From the NCBI RefSeq assembly GCF_932526225.1, contig NC_064042.1, positions 7,557,540 through 7,621,539 of the forward strand: DNA of 64,000 bases, in the 5' to 3' direction. The notes under the pieces are model-generated. The model saw only the letters and a program-made list of their open reading frames with translations, was not told the DNA's origin and did not search any database. Positions 20,017-28,545 of this stretch are shown here, in pieces. Position numbers and translations under genes: made by a program. The stretch is from Nematostella vectensis (Eukaryota; Cnidaria; Anthozoa; Actiniaria; Edwardsiidae). Position 1 is the first letter of the stretch. Each line of letters begins with the position of its first letter.

Positions 20017-20199
20017 CTACAGCCATGCAGGGTCAACCCTATCCAATTCACGTCCTGTCGCCCAGAGTTTCCGGTAACGCCCACCATGCTGTACCGTTTT
20101 ACCAGTGTACACTCCCCTACGTGTATGTCTTCCCCTTCTGACGCGTGTGACACGTTTGGTGCGTCTTCTCGCAAAGCGTCCGCTCTTTCTCAATACCAT
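20017..20199 (-). CDS. Arg-rich core-like peptide 1
   Basis: A 60-residue protein from ATG at 20,199 (ACCATGG). The N-terminal half is protamine-like (SGRFARRRTKRVTRVRRGR). It resembles adenovirus mu/VII-type DNA-condensing peptides in composition only. It lies in a run of three small Arg-rich genes on the same strand, each with a TATA-like box. Confidence 0.6.
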   Translation of the reverse strand: MVLRKSGRFARRRTKRVTRVRRGRHTRRGVYTGKTVQHGGRYRKLWATGRELDRVDPAWL

Positions 20200-20215
20200 G
20201 GTCGAGTGATTGGGG

Positions 20216-20407
20216 TCATTTATCGGTGAGGGCTTTTACAGTATCGTAAATAGCACCGATGTAATCTTTGGGTCCACGTTGCGTACCCCTACCACGCTGC
20301 GTACCCCTACCCCTCTGTCTGTAGCGATGGGGTCTACCCCTTTTCTTACACACTGTCCTCCTCCTCCTCAACCTAGTACGTTGGGTCCTTCTCACGCGGC
20401 GTCCCAT
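20216..20407 (-). CDS. Arg-rich core-like peptide 2
   Basis: The 63-residue protein is extremely basic (RRTQRTRLRRRRTVCKKRGR, then RGRGTQ repeats) with a short acidic end (YIGAIYDTVKALTDK). Its DNA is duplicated in the neighbouring frame at 20,448-20,618, so these are tandem paralogues. Likely a DNA-binding virion core peptide. Confidence 0.6.
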   Translation of the reverse strand: MGRRVRRTQRTRLRRRRTVCKKRGRPHRYRQRGRGTQRGRGTQRGPKDYIGAIYDTVKALTDK

Positions 20408-20447
20408 AGCGGAGTGGTGTAGTGGTGTTCGTCGTTCGCTATTTATC

Positions 20448-20618
20448 CTAAAGCGCTTTCCATTGGCTTAGTGGTATCCCAAGGAGGTGCAATTCTTTCC
20501 TACCCCTACCACGCTGCGTACCCCTACCCCTCTGTCTGTAGCGACGGGGTCTGCCCCTTCTCTTACACACTCTCCCCCTCAACCTAGTACAACGGTTCTT
20601 GCTCACACGACGTCTCAT
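20448..20618 (-). CDS. Arg-rich core-like peptide 3 (56 residues, paralogue of peptide 2)
   Basis: A short frame from ATG at 20,618 codes a very basic peptide (MRRRVSKNRCTRLRGRVCKR...) whose middle matches peptide 2 (RGRP.RYRQRGRGTQRGRG). The last 15 residues differ (KELHLLGIPLSQWKAL), so it may have a changed or eroded C-terminus. The underlying DNA shows a tandem duplication of about 210 bp. Confidence 0.55.
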   Translation of the reverse strand: MRRRVSKNRCTRLRGRVCKRRGRPRRYRQRGRGTQRGRGRKELHLLGIPLSQWKAL

Positions 20619-20666
20619 AGTGGAATGGTGTTGTGGTGTTTGTCACTTGTTATTTACGAGTTTTTT

Positions 20667-21815
20667 TCATACCCAAACGGATCTCCATGGTGGATTATTT
20701 GCAGCACTGTCAACTCCACCAACACCGCCACCAACTTGTTGGTTGTCTACACGTTGGGTGGTGACGCACTTTGTTTTGGTGACATTGGTCCCATCTGCGC
20801 GACGTCTCTTTTGGGTGACGCACTTTCTTGTTGTTGTGGTCGCTCTTCCACCTCTCCCTCTTCCACCCCTCCTCCTCCCTCCTCTACCGCCACTACCGCC
20901 ACTGCCACCACTACCTCCACTCCCACCTCCACCTCCCCCACTCCCCCCAGCCCTGCGCCTTGACCCCCTACGAGAGGTACTCCTGGAGGGTGTGGAGGGT
21001 GTACGGATCGTGGAACCATGTGACCCTAGTGGTCTTATCGCCGAGAATGTGGTAGGTGACCCATAGCTCCCAGGCGAGCGTAACTGGCTTTGGTCTACCG
21101 TCGTATTGGCAATTGCAGTTGCTTCGGGGCTGGGTAGTGGGTTTGCTCTCCCCCAACCCAGGAATCGTTGGAGAAGACCTCCCTGTGGCGGTGATTTCTT
21201 CTTATGATGAGCGCGCCCTGCGGCACTGGACGCCCGTTTTGGTGTCTTTACTTTCTTTTGCCGCTTTCTGCCAGGCTCACTGTATACTCTCTCGGGGGAA
21301 AGCGCTAGTGACGCATCCGATAGGCCTGAATAACCAGCCCAAGTGGGGGTACCCTCCAGGGGGAGAGTCGATTGTGGTAGATTGGCTGGGGTCGATGATG
21401 CTAAGGGGGAGAGTGATGGGAGAGCTGTGTTGAGTGGTGTTGGTAATGGCTGCGGATGTGGTGATGATGATGATGATGATGATGCTGATGACAATAATGG
21501 CCCTGGCCCCGAGCGTTTGCTGTACCGCGAGAGTGTTCGTGGTGCAAACTGGGTCCATGATCGCGGTGACGATGGTGGTGGTGGTGTTGACGACTTGCTA
21601 GATGAGGAGAGGGGGGTAACTCCGCTAGGGGGTGTTGGTGGCTCCAACCCAAGGCGTTTGTTGTACCGTGCCTCAGCCCTGTACTTGGCGCGGGTGTACT
21701 CCGCGGGCTTACGCCTTGCGCTTGCCGTGGGACGTACACGGGTCGCTGGGGTCCACCCTCCCCTTGGACCTCTTCCTCTTACGTTGGGCATCGCTGACTG
21801 ATGTGGTACACCCAT
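20667..21815 (-). CDS. Large basic low-complexity Polinton protein
   Basis: This 382-residue protein starts with ATG at 21,815 inside the 3' end of the ATPase gene (107-nt overlap, different frame). It is rich in Ser/Pro and Arg, has a poly-Ser run, a Lys/Arg patch (RKRQKKVKTPKR), a Gly/Ser linker of about 30 residues and a Cys-containing C-terminal part with two CVT(Q/T) repeats. Composition suggests a disordered nucleic-acid-binding protein, perhaps a core protein. A TATATA box lies near 21,830. I do not recognise the family. Confidence 0.6.
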   Translation of the reverse strand: MGVPHQSAMPNVRGRGPRGGWTPATRVRPTASARRKPAEYTRAKYRAEARYNKRLGLEPPTPPSGVTPLSSSSKSSTPPPPSSPRSWTQFAPRTLSRYSKRSGPGPLLSSASSSSSSSPHPQPLPTPLNTALPSLSPLASSTPANLPQSTLPLEGTPTWAGYSGLSDASLALSPERVYSEPGRKRQKKVKTPKRASSAAGRAHHKKKSPPQGGLLQRFLGWGRANPLPSPEATAIANTTVDQSQLRSPGSYGSPTTFSAIRPLGSHGSTIRTPSTPSRSTSRRGSRRRAGGSGGGGGGSGGSGGSGGSGGRGGRRRGGRGRGGRATTTTRKCVTQKRRRADGTNVTKTKCVTTQRVDNQQVGGGVGGVDSAANNPPWRSVWV

Positions 21816-22482
21816 TCTCCCCCTCTATATATGCATCCTTACCCCTAGAGTTTTTGGGGAAGTAGGCGTACATGGGAAACCGCTCTGGTAGGATGTTGGA
21901 GCGGAGGCGAAGGTTGTCAGGGGTTGTTTGGTGGAAGTCGACCAACAGACAACTATAAGGGTCTTTAGTAGCTTGATCGTAAGCATCCATAACGTAGTCT
22001 AATTGTCCCGGGAATGCTTGCTGCGCTAGCGTGCGTATCCCTAACTTGTTCCTAGGGTCCTTGAACAACACAAAGAAATGGCTATTGATCGAAGCGGTGC
22101 GTGATTTTCCCCCGGGGAATAGGTTCTGTGAGATAAATATAGTTGTGATATCATGGTGGTGGGACTCTTGGGTGAAGATTTTCAAAGCCCTATCGATTTG
22201 GTCCATCAGGTCGTCTATGATGAGCAGACCAGGGGTGTCGTGCTTCCCAAACAGGTCAGTGACAGAGTCAGGCAGTCCTTGGTGGAACTCAACCCCTAGT
22301 TTTTTCTGCAGCCAATCGTACTTGGGCTGCCACTGTCCGTAACAACAAACTATTTTATGGAACCGTTTGTCAAAAGCCATAGGGGCTTGCCGTAACAAAC
22401 TCTGCACCCATGTAGTTTTTCCTGATTGACTTGGGCCAACTACCATAATGGCACACGGACAACGGAACCGTCGGTCCTCCAT
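21709..22482 (-). CDS. Packaging ATPase (FtsK/HerA-type)
   Basis: A 257-residue P-loop ATPase. Walker A is GPSQSGKTT (residues 16-24), Walker B is GLLIIDDLMD (85-94). SQN follows in the sensor region (IFISQNLF), as in Polinton and virophage DNA-packaging ATPases, which pump DNA into preformed capsids. The Lys/Arg-rich C-terminus overlaps the next gene. ATG at 22,482 is the first in frame; the frame is open 11 codons upstream without ATG. A TATATATAAGC box lies at about 22,530. It sits directly downstream of the protease gene, as in other Polintons. Confidence 0.92.
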   Translation of the reverse strand: MEDRRFRCPCAIMVVGPSQSGKTTWVQSLLRQAPMAFDKRFHKIVCCYGQWQPKYDWLQKKLGVEFHQGLPDSVTDLFGKHDTPGLLIIDDLMDQIDRALKIFTQESHHHDITTIFISQNLFPGGKSRTASINSHFFVLFKDPRNKLGIRTLAQQAFPGQLDYVMDAYDQATKDPYSCLLVDFHQTTPDNLRLRSNILPERFPMYAYFPKNSRGKDAYIEGENGCTTSVSDAQRKRKRSKGRVDPSDPCTSHGKRKA

Positions 22483-22591
22483 CCTGGGGTGGCTGAGGGA
22501 TCTAGTGCCGTCCACTTTTTACCCTCACCAGTATATATAAGCGATGGGGAATAATGAGTCAAGACACAGGGTACCCATTACATGTTTTTTT

Positions 22592-22597
22592 TTTATT
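22592..22597 (-). terminator. Poly(A) signal after the protease gene
   Basis: AATAAA on the minus strand 19 nt after the protease stop codon, within an A-rich run. Confidence 0.5.
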
Positions 22598-22615
22598 GTA
22601 GTGGACCACTCTACA

Positions 22616-23257
22616 CTAGGGCCACATCCATAGGTTGTGGTTGTTATAATTATTATTATTATTATTGCTATTGTTATTGTTACTATCGCCTAGCACTAAA
22701 TGGTGTTGTTTCACAGCGCATTGGCGCCAAGGGCATCGTCTGCGTTGGGCGCAGTCCCTACCAGCGCCATGACAAACTAGATCGTGCACAAACGAACACA
22801 CTACTTGGTCGTTCCAATTATACTGACTACCAAACTTTGAGACGATCTCCCTTAAGGTAACTCCGCGGGTACGGTGGTACAGAAAGAATAGGCAATACTG
22901 TCCGCACACGGCCGAGTTTAAAGCTTGGAGACGGTGTGGGTTCGTCACCAACCGGGGGCGCAAGGCGCAAAAGTCTGCCATTACATTTCCGTAGGCCTCA
23001 GGACCAAACCCAAAACTGTCAAACCACTCGCAACGGTCTGGTGTGAAGAAGGCTGCTAGCCAGTGGGTACCAGGTCTGCCACTAGGGTCAGTGTTCATGA
23101 TGTATGCTGAGTAGCCATACCCATTCTCAGGGATAGTGGTTGGTAGAAGGTCCGAGGGGTACACCCCTTCGAACACAGGTTCTATATGACGGTCACGGAG
23201 GGCTATAGTCTCCAGCTCCTCTGTGGACATTGCGTCCTGTTGGAGGTCAGCATTCAT
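22616..23257 (-). CDS. Adenain-like cysteine protease
   Basis: The 213-residue protein has the adenain catalytic arrangement: H65 in GTHWLAAFF, D80 in WFDSFG, Q111 and C118 in Q-x6-C (QALNSAVCGQYC), followed by LFFLYHR. The Q-to-C spacing equals that in adenovirus protease. It would cleave virion precursors during maturation. The length is normal for the family; the C-terminus is an Asn-rich run from AAT/AAC repeats (SNNNNSNNNNNNYNN), probably dispensable. ATG at 23,257 lies 24 nt after the MCP stop. A candidate substrate site is visible in the pVI-like protein. Confidence 0.93.
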   Translation of the reverse strand: MNADLQQDAMSTEELETIALRDRHIEPVFEGVYPSDLLPTTIPENGYGYSAYIMNTDPSGRPGTHWLAAFFTPDRCEWFDSFGFGPEAYGNVMADFCALRPRLVTNPHRLQALNSAVCGQYCLFFLYHRTRGVTLREIVSKFGSQYNWNDQVVCSFVHDLVCHGAGRDCAQRRRCPWRQCAVKQHHLVLGDSNNNNSNNNNNNYNNHNLWMWP

Positions 23258-23280
23258 GTCTTTTCTTTTTTTCTTATCCT

Positions 23281-24591
23281 TTACCCTTGGATGGTATACA
23301 TTACACGACGGGCGGCGTCTATCTCCATGACGTTGTTGAACTCTCCGTACAGCACTACTGTAAGCACCTCGGTGGGAGCTGTACTGAAGGTTAGGTCCAG
23401 TGACACCGTGCCTTTATACTGTGGCTGAAAGTACCCGGATGAGGCGTTTCCTGCCGCTGTAAGATCGTAGACAATCAATCCATATCCCCCAAAGAACTCA
23501 TCACGGTTGATGTTCAGGCCTTTTGTACGCCCCGTTTTGCCATTTATGCCTTCGTGCATCATGTAGTACAAGTCTATAGCATCCCCAGCAATGTTTTTGA
23601 TGCTTGTGAAGGGGGTCTCAACACCATTCACCCGCAACTCAATGTTAGTAACGTTCGTCAAGAAGAAATTGAAGGGATTCTTATCGTAGTCCCCAGCGTA
23701 GGCAGCGTTGGTGATAAGACCAAATACCATTCGCTTTGGGATGAGTCCGTTCCACAGGTCATTGAACTTTTTGGTGAGTTTTCCGCTCTCAACCTGCTCT
23801 GTTTTAACCACAGCTGTGGTCACAGGGTATTTGGCTAATTTGTGCTGGACCAGTGCAGTGCCATGAGTTAGTGCTATAGTATCTGTTGGGGTGACGTGAT
23901 ACAATCGGAGGGTTGAACCTGGTGTTATGACAAACTTCCCACTTCCCATGAGGGCAAAGGCTGGCGTTGACATCTCCAACCTGATCTTCATTGGGACACC
24001 ACTCAACAAGTATCGCCCACACTTGAAGAGATCAACATCTAGGTTGATGATTAGACCAACCTCCGCACTCAGGGCTGTGTAAGAGTTGCGTTTGTTCAGG
24101 CCTTCGTTTGTTGCTCCAGCACCCGTTACAGCGGTGACGTCCATTTTGCCGGCTGTGTCTTTATGCCAAAGACTAAGGCCTAAGAAGGAGTCTTGTCCCT
24201 CCCTGGTGTAGTTGAGTAGGTTACTGATGTAGGCTTTAAACGGATACGAGTCCGTTTGTAGAGTGATTGGCATATTGTTCAACTCTACCTTGACTTGTTT
24301 GAACAAGGAATGGCCAACATTGTTCACAAAAGTGGCAGCCTCATCGGCCGTGAGGTTCTGGTTATTGGTCTTAGTGATCTTGACTTTCAGTTTTATGTGT
24401 GTTTTTTGAAGGTCAATGTAGGTGGTAGTAGGATGAATGTACCACTCAATGTGGTCGGAGCTCTCATCGCTGGGTGTGTAGGGTATAAACTTCCCATCTT
24501 TCAAAGCGACATCCGTGGCTGGCATAGTGAACAATCCCATACCGGGGTTGGCCACTTGCTGTGACCCCTCGAGAACATGCGCAGTACTCAT
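23281..24591 (-). CDS. Major capsid protein, double jelly-roll
   Basis: A 436-residue protein starting at the first in-frame ATG (24,591). Features of Polinton/adintovirus MCP: early YIDLQKTHIKLKVKI strand pair, SLFKQVKVELNNMPI, SYPFKAYISNLLNY, and the C-terminal VVLYGEFNNVMEID. The double jelly-roll forms trimeric hexon-like capsomers. A CRE palindrome at 24,643-24,650 lies just upstream in the promoter. The frame is intact. It is flanked by the pVI-like gene and the protease, as expected for a virion cassette. Confidence 0.92.
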   Translation of the reverse strand: MSTAHVLEGSQQVANPGMGLFTMPATDVALKDGKFIPYTPSDESSDHIEWYIHPTTTYIDLQKTHIKLKVKITKTNNQNLTADEAATFVNNVGHSLFKQVKVELNNMPITLQTDSYPFKAYISNLLNYTREGQDSFLGLSLWHKDTAGKMDVTAVTGAGATNEGLNKRNSYTALSAEVGLIINLDVDLFKCGRYLLSGVPMKIRLEMSTPAFALMGSGKFVITPGSTLRLYHVTPTDTIALTHGTALVQHKLAKYPVTTAVVKTEQVESGKLTKKFNDLWNGLIPKRMVFGLITNAAYAGDYDKNPFNFFLTNVTNIELRVNGVETPFTSIKNIAGDAIDLYYMMHEGINGKTGRTKGLNINRDEFFGGYGLIVYDLTAAGNASSGYFQPQYKGTVSLDLTFSTAPTEVLTVVLYGEFNNVMEIDAARRVMYTIQG

Positions 24592-24678
24592 GGTGTAAAG
24601 GGAGCTCTTCTTCGTGGCAAGGGTGGGTGTGAACTGGGGGTATGACGTCACTTGTAGACAGTTTTATCTTTTTTCTCT

Positions 24679-25206
24679 CTAGTCGAAGATATCCATAGGT
24701 CTTCTCCCACCCCTTTGACGTCTGTGAGAGGGTGTGACTTTACGGCGCCGATGGCTTCTCCGAGGTACCCCTGTGGAGGGGGTGCCGAGAGGTACAGTCT
24801 TTGGCATAATTTTCACTCTATGAGCAATTTGTCTCCCCGTGTTGGGGGAGGTTGTCCCGAATGTTGTATGGTCAATTGGGATACTCCCCGAGGCGTCGAA
24901 GGGTAAGTCTGTGTTGAGTGACCCAAGGCCACCCCCAGTTTGTACCACCACAGGGTAACCGCGGAACGCTTCACCATGGGCGCTCCCCCACCCCAATTGA
25001 CCAAGGGGAGCACCTTGGAACGCTTGGCTACCCATCCCCCGTTGCTCCATATCAATGAAAGGGGGTGGGTTTCTAATGTCATACCCTCTTATTACACCAG
25101 CGTCGGCTATTGCATGGGAGCCGCGCCCTTGTTGTCCACCAAAGAGAGGAGCAAGGATAGGGGCTAAGAGAGTTCCAGCTAACCCTGCCAAGAGGGGGAA
25201 GACCAT
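24679..25206 (-). CDS. pVI-like membrane-active virion protein
   Basis: The 175-residue protein begins with a hydrophobic/amphipathic stretch (FPLLAGLAGTLLAPILAPLFGG) and ends in a basic tail (HRRRKVTPSHRRQRGGRR). LFGG at residues 20-23 fits the adenain consensus (M/I/L)-x-G-G, so the protease could release the N-terminal peptide as in adenovirus pVI. The middle is Gly-rich. ATG at 25,206 overlaps the end of the second penton gene by 28 nt. The pVI assignment rests on layout and composition rather than clear sequence similarity. Confidence 0.65.
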   Translation of the reverse strand: MVFPLLAGLAGTLLAPILAPLFGGQQGRGSHAIADAGVIRGYDIRNPPPFIDMEQRGMGSQAFQGAPLGQLGWGSAHGEAFRGYPVVVQTGGGLGSLNTDLPFDASGSIPIDHTTFGTTSPNTGRQIAHRVKIMPKTVPLGTPSTGVPRRSHRRRKVTPSHRRQRGGRRPMDIFD

Positions 25207-26219
25207 AACTGTGCCTTGCGCCTAAAATGAAGTGTTACCTCGAAGCCCCCAGACAAGAATGGTATCGTTCTGCCTGTGTCATCTGTTATATAGAGGTGGA
25301 TTTCGTTGATGAGTTGTAAGCGTAGGGGAAAGTAGAATGGTCTGTCGAAGACCCGCTCCACACCTATGTCACCAGGTTTCCCCCTGTCAGCCATTACGCG
25401 TAATACATTTCGGGTACTGCTCCCTAGGATGTAGTTGCTGGCGGTGATATTCGAGTACAAATACATGTTTTGGAAAGTTTTGACATCAAAAACAGGGTGG
25501 GGACTGGATGAATACTCACGGACGTTTGTACTCCCTTTGGGGAGGGAGTAATCAAACACAGTCCATTGAGGCAGCAGATGTGAAGTAGCAGACGTCTCAG
25601 GTAGGCTTGGGGGCTCTCTCGCGGTGATGGGGTAGTCAGGGGGAAGGACACCCTTTATCGCTAATGGGTGAGTAATGTCTCCTACACTGATTGGTGGTAA
25701 TAACGTTGCGTAGAATGGTCCCTGGTCGGATAGAGAGGCGTCACTGTAGCCAAGCCTTGCAGCGAGCCGTTTCCGTATCAACACACGGTTACCCCATCCC
25801 ACTTTGAACACAACTTTCTCGTTGTACTCATCGGGTACCATTTCTAAGTCTAGGTAATCCTGTTGTAGCGCTTGTCTCGTGGTTTGCCGGGATGTGTTAA
25901 ACCCATCGATTACGACCCGTAGGTTCATTGTCAATTGCAACCAATTGCTTATCCTTGACTGCCGAAGGGTCAACTTATGCCATTGGAGGTAAGGCACAGC
26001 TGATGGCGAGTACGAGTGCCTGCACATAATCCAAAGGTCGTGCTCCTCGTCGGCGAAGGTGTCGTAGTGGGGGCTGTAGTTGACGGATACAACTCCTACC
26101 TCCCACCTCCCACCGCGCAGGTCAAGCGTCCTGGGAAACCTCACAACAAAATTGCCAATTTCACCACCCAACTCCCGGTCAGCGCTGGATACGTGAAGTA
26201 TGAGCTCCCTGTTTGTCAT
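25179..26219 (-). CDS. Minor capsid (penton-like) protein, paralogue 2
   Basis: A 346-residue protein paralogous to the gene immediately upstream. Shared blocks include an N-terminal FVVRFPRTLDLRGGRWEVG, a central FQNMYLYSNI, SSTRNVLRVM, a FDRPFYFPLRLQL block and a C-terminal ITDDTGRTIPFLSGGFEVTL. These are features of Polinton penton-like single jelly-roll minor capsid proteins that occupy capsid vertices. Its ATG follows the stop codon of paralogue 1 after only 3 nt (TGA ACG ATG), which suggests a bicistronic message or reinitiation. It could instead be a vertex spike or fibre-like variant. Confidence 0.78.
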   Translation of the reverse strand: MTNRELILHVSSADRELGGEIGNFVVRFPRTLDLRGGRWEVGVVSVNYSPHYDTFADEEHDLWIMCRHSYSPSAVPYLQWHKLTLRQSRISNWLQLTMNLRVVIDGFNTSRQTTRQALQQDYLDLEMVPDEYNEKVVFKVGWGNRVLIRKRLAARLGYSDASLSDQGPFYATLLPPISVGDITHPLAIKGVLPPDYPITAREPPSLPETSATSHLLPQWTVFDYSLPKGSTNVREYSSSPHPVFDVKTFQNMYLYSNITASNYILGSSTRNVLRVMADRGKPGDIGVERVFDRPFYFPLRLQLINEIHLYITDDTGRTIPFLSGGFEVTLHFRRKAQLWSSPSWQG

Positions 26220-26222
26220 CGT

Positions 26223-27257
26223 TCAAGCGAACGGAATAGGTTTAAAATGCAATGTCCCCACCACGGCACCAGACTGGAATGAGATGGGCCGCCCTTTGTC
26301 GTCAGTTATATAGAAGCGGATCCTATCCACAAGTTGGGTACGTGCTGGGAAGTAATAGGGTACGGTGAAATCACGCTCCACGGCACCATGGCCACTCCCC
26401 CCGGGTGTTATCACACGTAAGAGGTTGCTGCTATCACTCCCTATGACGAGGTTCCCCTCGGTCATGTTGGAGTACACATACATGTTTTGAAAGGGTTGTA
26501 GCTCCTCAATGATAATGTCAGACTCCTTAGAGGAGAATGGCCGTGTAGCTGGGGGGTTGAAGTCCTCGGAGCCCGGGAACAAGCTCAACTCATCATAGCT
26601 AAAGGGCACCCAATTCAATAGGGTCCTGTGTACTTCGGTTGGGCCAAACTGGTAATTGGGTGGAGTGACTCCATCGTTTGTAACTAATTGCATGAGCCAC
26701 TCCCCAGAGACCCATTGTCTGAACCCTAGTGCCATTGCAGTCCGTGGCCGTAGGAGAAGTTGGCACCCCTTTGCTATTGCTATGTTGGTCTGTCTCGTCG
26801 GTGTGTCTATAGTCATAACCACATCCCACACACTACCTTGACCAAGTTGCTTTCTCACCCACACCCTACCCTCGTTGAATATGTCTATAGCTTTCTTGAG
26901 GCTGAAGGCGACTTCATGCCACTTTGGGACTTTGAAATCATCCAGCTTAATATGCGTCCATTTATTCTTTATTTTATCTTGAGGGATAAGGGCCTGTGGA
27001 TCGTCCTTGTCAGCCCAACTGGCATACCAATTGGGGTCCGGGACTTTATGATAGATCCAAACGTCAGTATCCTCGGGTGAAAACTTTAGCCATGTCCTAG
27101 GGTAGATGAGGTGTACTAGCCCTACTTGCCACTTTCCATCACGTAAGTCGAACGTCTTTGGCGTCCGTATGGTAAAATCGCTGATGGTGTTACCAGGGAA
27201 AGCATCTTCGATAGCGTTACTGGGTAACGTGACGTAGAATGGCTCTTGGTCCGTCAT
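26223..27257 (-). CDS. Minor capsid (penton-like) protein, paralogue 1
   Basis: A 344-residue protein from the first in-frame ATG (27,257). It opens with PFYVTLPSNAIEDAFPGNTI and has IRTPKTFDLRDGKWQVGL, FQNMYVYSNM, SNLLRVI, FTVPYYFPARTQL and ITDDKGRPISFQSGAVVGTL. This is the pattern of metazoan Polinton penton-like minor capsid proteins. Paralogue 2 follows directly. The two differ most in the central third, so they may form mixed or different vertices. The integrase gene lies directly upstream. Confidence 0.82.
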   Translation of the reverse strand: MTDQEPFYVTLPSNAIEDAFPGNTISDFTIRTPKTFDLRDGKWQVGLVHLIYPRTWLKFSPEDTDVWIYHKVPDPNWYASWADKDDPQALIPQDKIKNKWTHIKLDDFKVPKWHEVAFSLKKAIDIFNEGRVWVRKQLGQGSVWDVVMTIDTPTRQTNIAIAKGCQLLLRPRTAMALGFRQWVSGEWLMQLVTNDGVTPPNYQFGPTEVHRTLLNWVPFSYDELSLFPGSEDFNPPATRPFSSKESDIIIEELQPFQNMYVYSNMTEGNLVIGSDSSNLLRVITPGGSGHGAVERDFTVPYYFPARTQLVDRIRFYITDDKGRPISFQSGAVVGTLHFKPIPFA

Positions 27258-27291
27258 GGTGCGTGAGCGTAACTGAGAGAGAACGTGCGTC

Positions 27292-28545
27292 TCACGCAAT
27301 TTTATGCATTTGCTCAGCAGACACCCAACTGTTGTACTTAGCAGGCCACCCGCGCCATTTCACAAAGTATTCTTTACCCCTCCCCTTCCCACGTGACTTG
27401 ACTACTCTTTCGATGCGGTACAGCTCCCCCTCCTCGTCGATGTGGACAGGTTGCAGTTCAGGTTCGTAAAACCGCCCCTCTAACCACGACCCGTCGTACT
27501 CACGAAGACGGTACGCATAGTCTTTCTGTTTTGGGTCATTGTACCGCTGGCCCACCGTGAACACCTCCTCCGTCCAGTTTGGGGTGTACCCTTTGGCGAA
27601 GATGTGTTTGACTTTACTGATTCGCACTTTATCCCCAACATGGAATTTTGGTAATGGTCTCTTTTTCGCTTTTTTGGGCTTCACACCCGTCTTTTTACCT
27701 CCATACAAGACACCCCATACCTCCTGAGCATCATCGTACGTAACTACATCCGCTGGGGCACGACGAATACTACGGTGGTAGGAGTGGTTGTAGTTGTCGA
27801 CCAGCTCGGGTAACAACTCAATATACCGTCGGGTCTCCTTATGAGTAAACCAACGCCACATCCAAGTCTTAAGGGTACGATTAAACCGTTCCACCACAGA
27901 GGCCTTTAGCTCACTGCGCGTGGAGAAGTAATGGATCCCCTTCGATTTAAGGAACGCTTGAAATGTTCGGTTCTTGAACTCAGTCCCGTCATCTGTCTGA
28001 AGCTTTTCAGGTTGACGTCCACCCTTGAAAATTCCCTCAAACGCCTTAACGATCTGAGGACCTGTCTTGTCTTTCAAAGGGACAGCCCACCCATATTTGC
28101 TCAATATGTCAATCACGGTGAGTATGTATTTGTATCCATCATTCACCGAACTATACGCTTGCATGTCACACAAATCCGCTTGCCATTGCTCATCCATTCC
28201 ATTCACGATCACTCGTTGGCGCGAGTACCGTCGCCTATAGGGTTTATGGACCGTGTAGGTGGATTGGGTCCGGAGCCACGCCTCCACTTGGGCACGACTT
28301 ACTCCCTTGGAGCGTACCGCTCGGAGTAATTTGTCCACTCCCCCCAAGGCTGCTGGATGCTCCGGATTGTAATAGATTTGTTGGAGAAGATGGTAGGTAG
28401 CTTTCTTGGTCATCCTCTTCTCCCTCCCCTCCATCTTCCTTACTACTGACGTACCCACCCTTCCCCTCCCCCTCTTCTTCTTCTTCTTCTTCTTCTTCGT
28501 ACCATACCCTTTTTCCACTTTCGTTTTTGTCGGGGGCTTTGCCAT
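27292..28545 (-). CDS. Polinton integrase with C-terminal chromodomain
   Basis: A 417-residue retroviral-type integrase. The catalytic triad is D124 (WQADLCDM), D185 (LQTDDGTEF) and E219 (ASVVERFNRT). The N-terminus is Lys/Arg-rich with an 8-Lys run. A chromodomain occupies about residues 374-413 (YRIERVVKSRG...EYFVKWRGWPAKYNSW) and may direct insertion toward marked chromatin. ATG at 28,545 is the first in this frame. The mRNA probably starts farther upstream (TATA-like CATAAATAAG near 28,703) and would first meet an ATG at 28,666 in another frame, so leaky scanning or splicing is possible. The enzyme would insert the element and make the 6-bp target duplication. Confidence 0.95.
   Translation of the reverse strand: MAKPPTKTKVEKGYGTKKKKKKKKRGRGRVGTSVVRKMEGREKRMTKKATYHLLQQIYYNPEHPAALGGVDKLLRAVRSKGVSRAQVEAWLRTQSTYTVHKPYRRRYSRQRVIVNGMDEQWQADLCDMQAYSSVNDGYKYILTVIDILSKYGWAVPLKDKTGPQIVKAFEGIFKGGRQPEKLQTDDGTEFKNRTFQAFLKSKGIHYFSTRSELKASVVERFNRTLKTWMWRWFTHKETRRYIELLPELVDNYNHSYHRSIRRAPADVVTYDDAQEVWGVLYGGKKTGVKPKKAKKRPLPKFHVGDKVRISKVKHIFAKGYTPNWTEEVFTVGQRYNDPKQKDYAYRLREYDGSWLEGRFYEPELQPVHIDEEGELYRIERVVKSRGKGRGKEYFVKWRGWPAKYNSWVSAEQMHKIA

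Noticed and set aside
20487-21066. Plus-strand Pro/Thr-rich and Leu-rich frames
   Set aside because: They are shadows of the Gly/Arg/Ser-rich coding of the minus-strand 382-residue gene and the small basic gene.
21401-21739. His-rich minus-strand frame
   Set aside because: Another frame of the poly-Ser region of the 382-residue gene; no independent start or conservation is visible.
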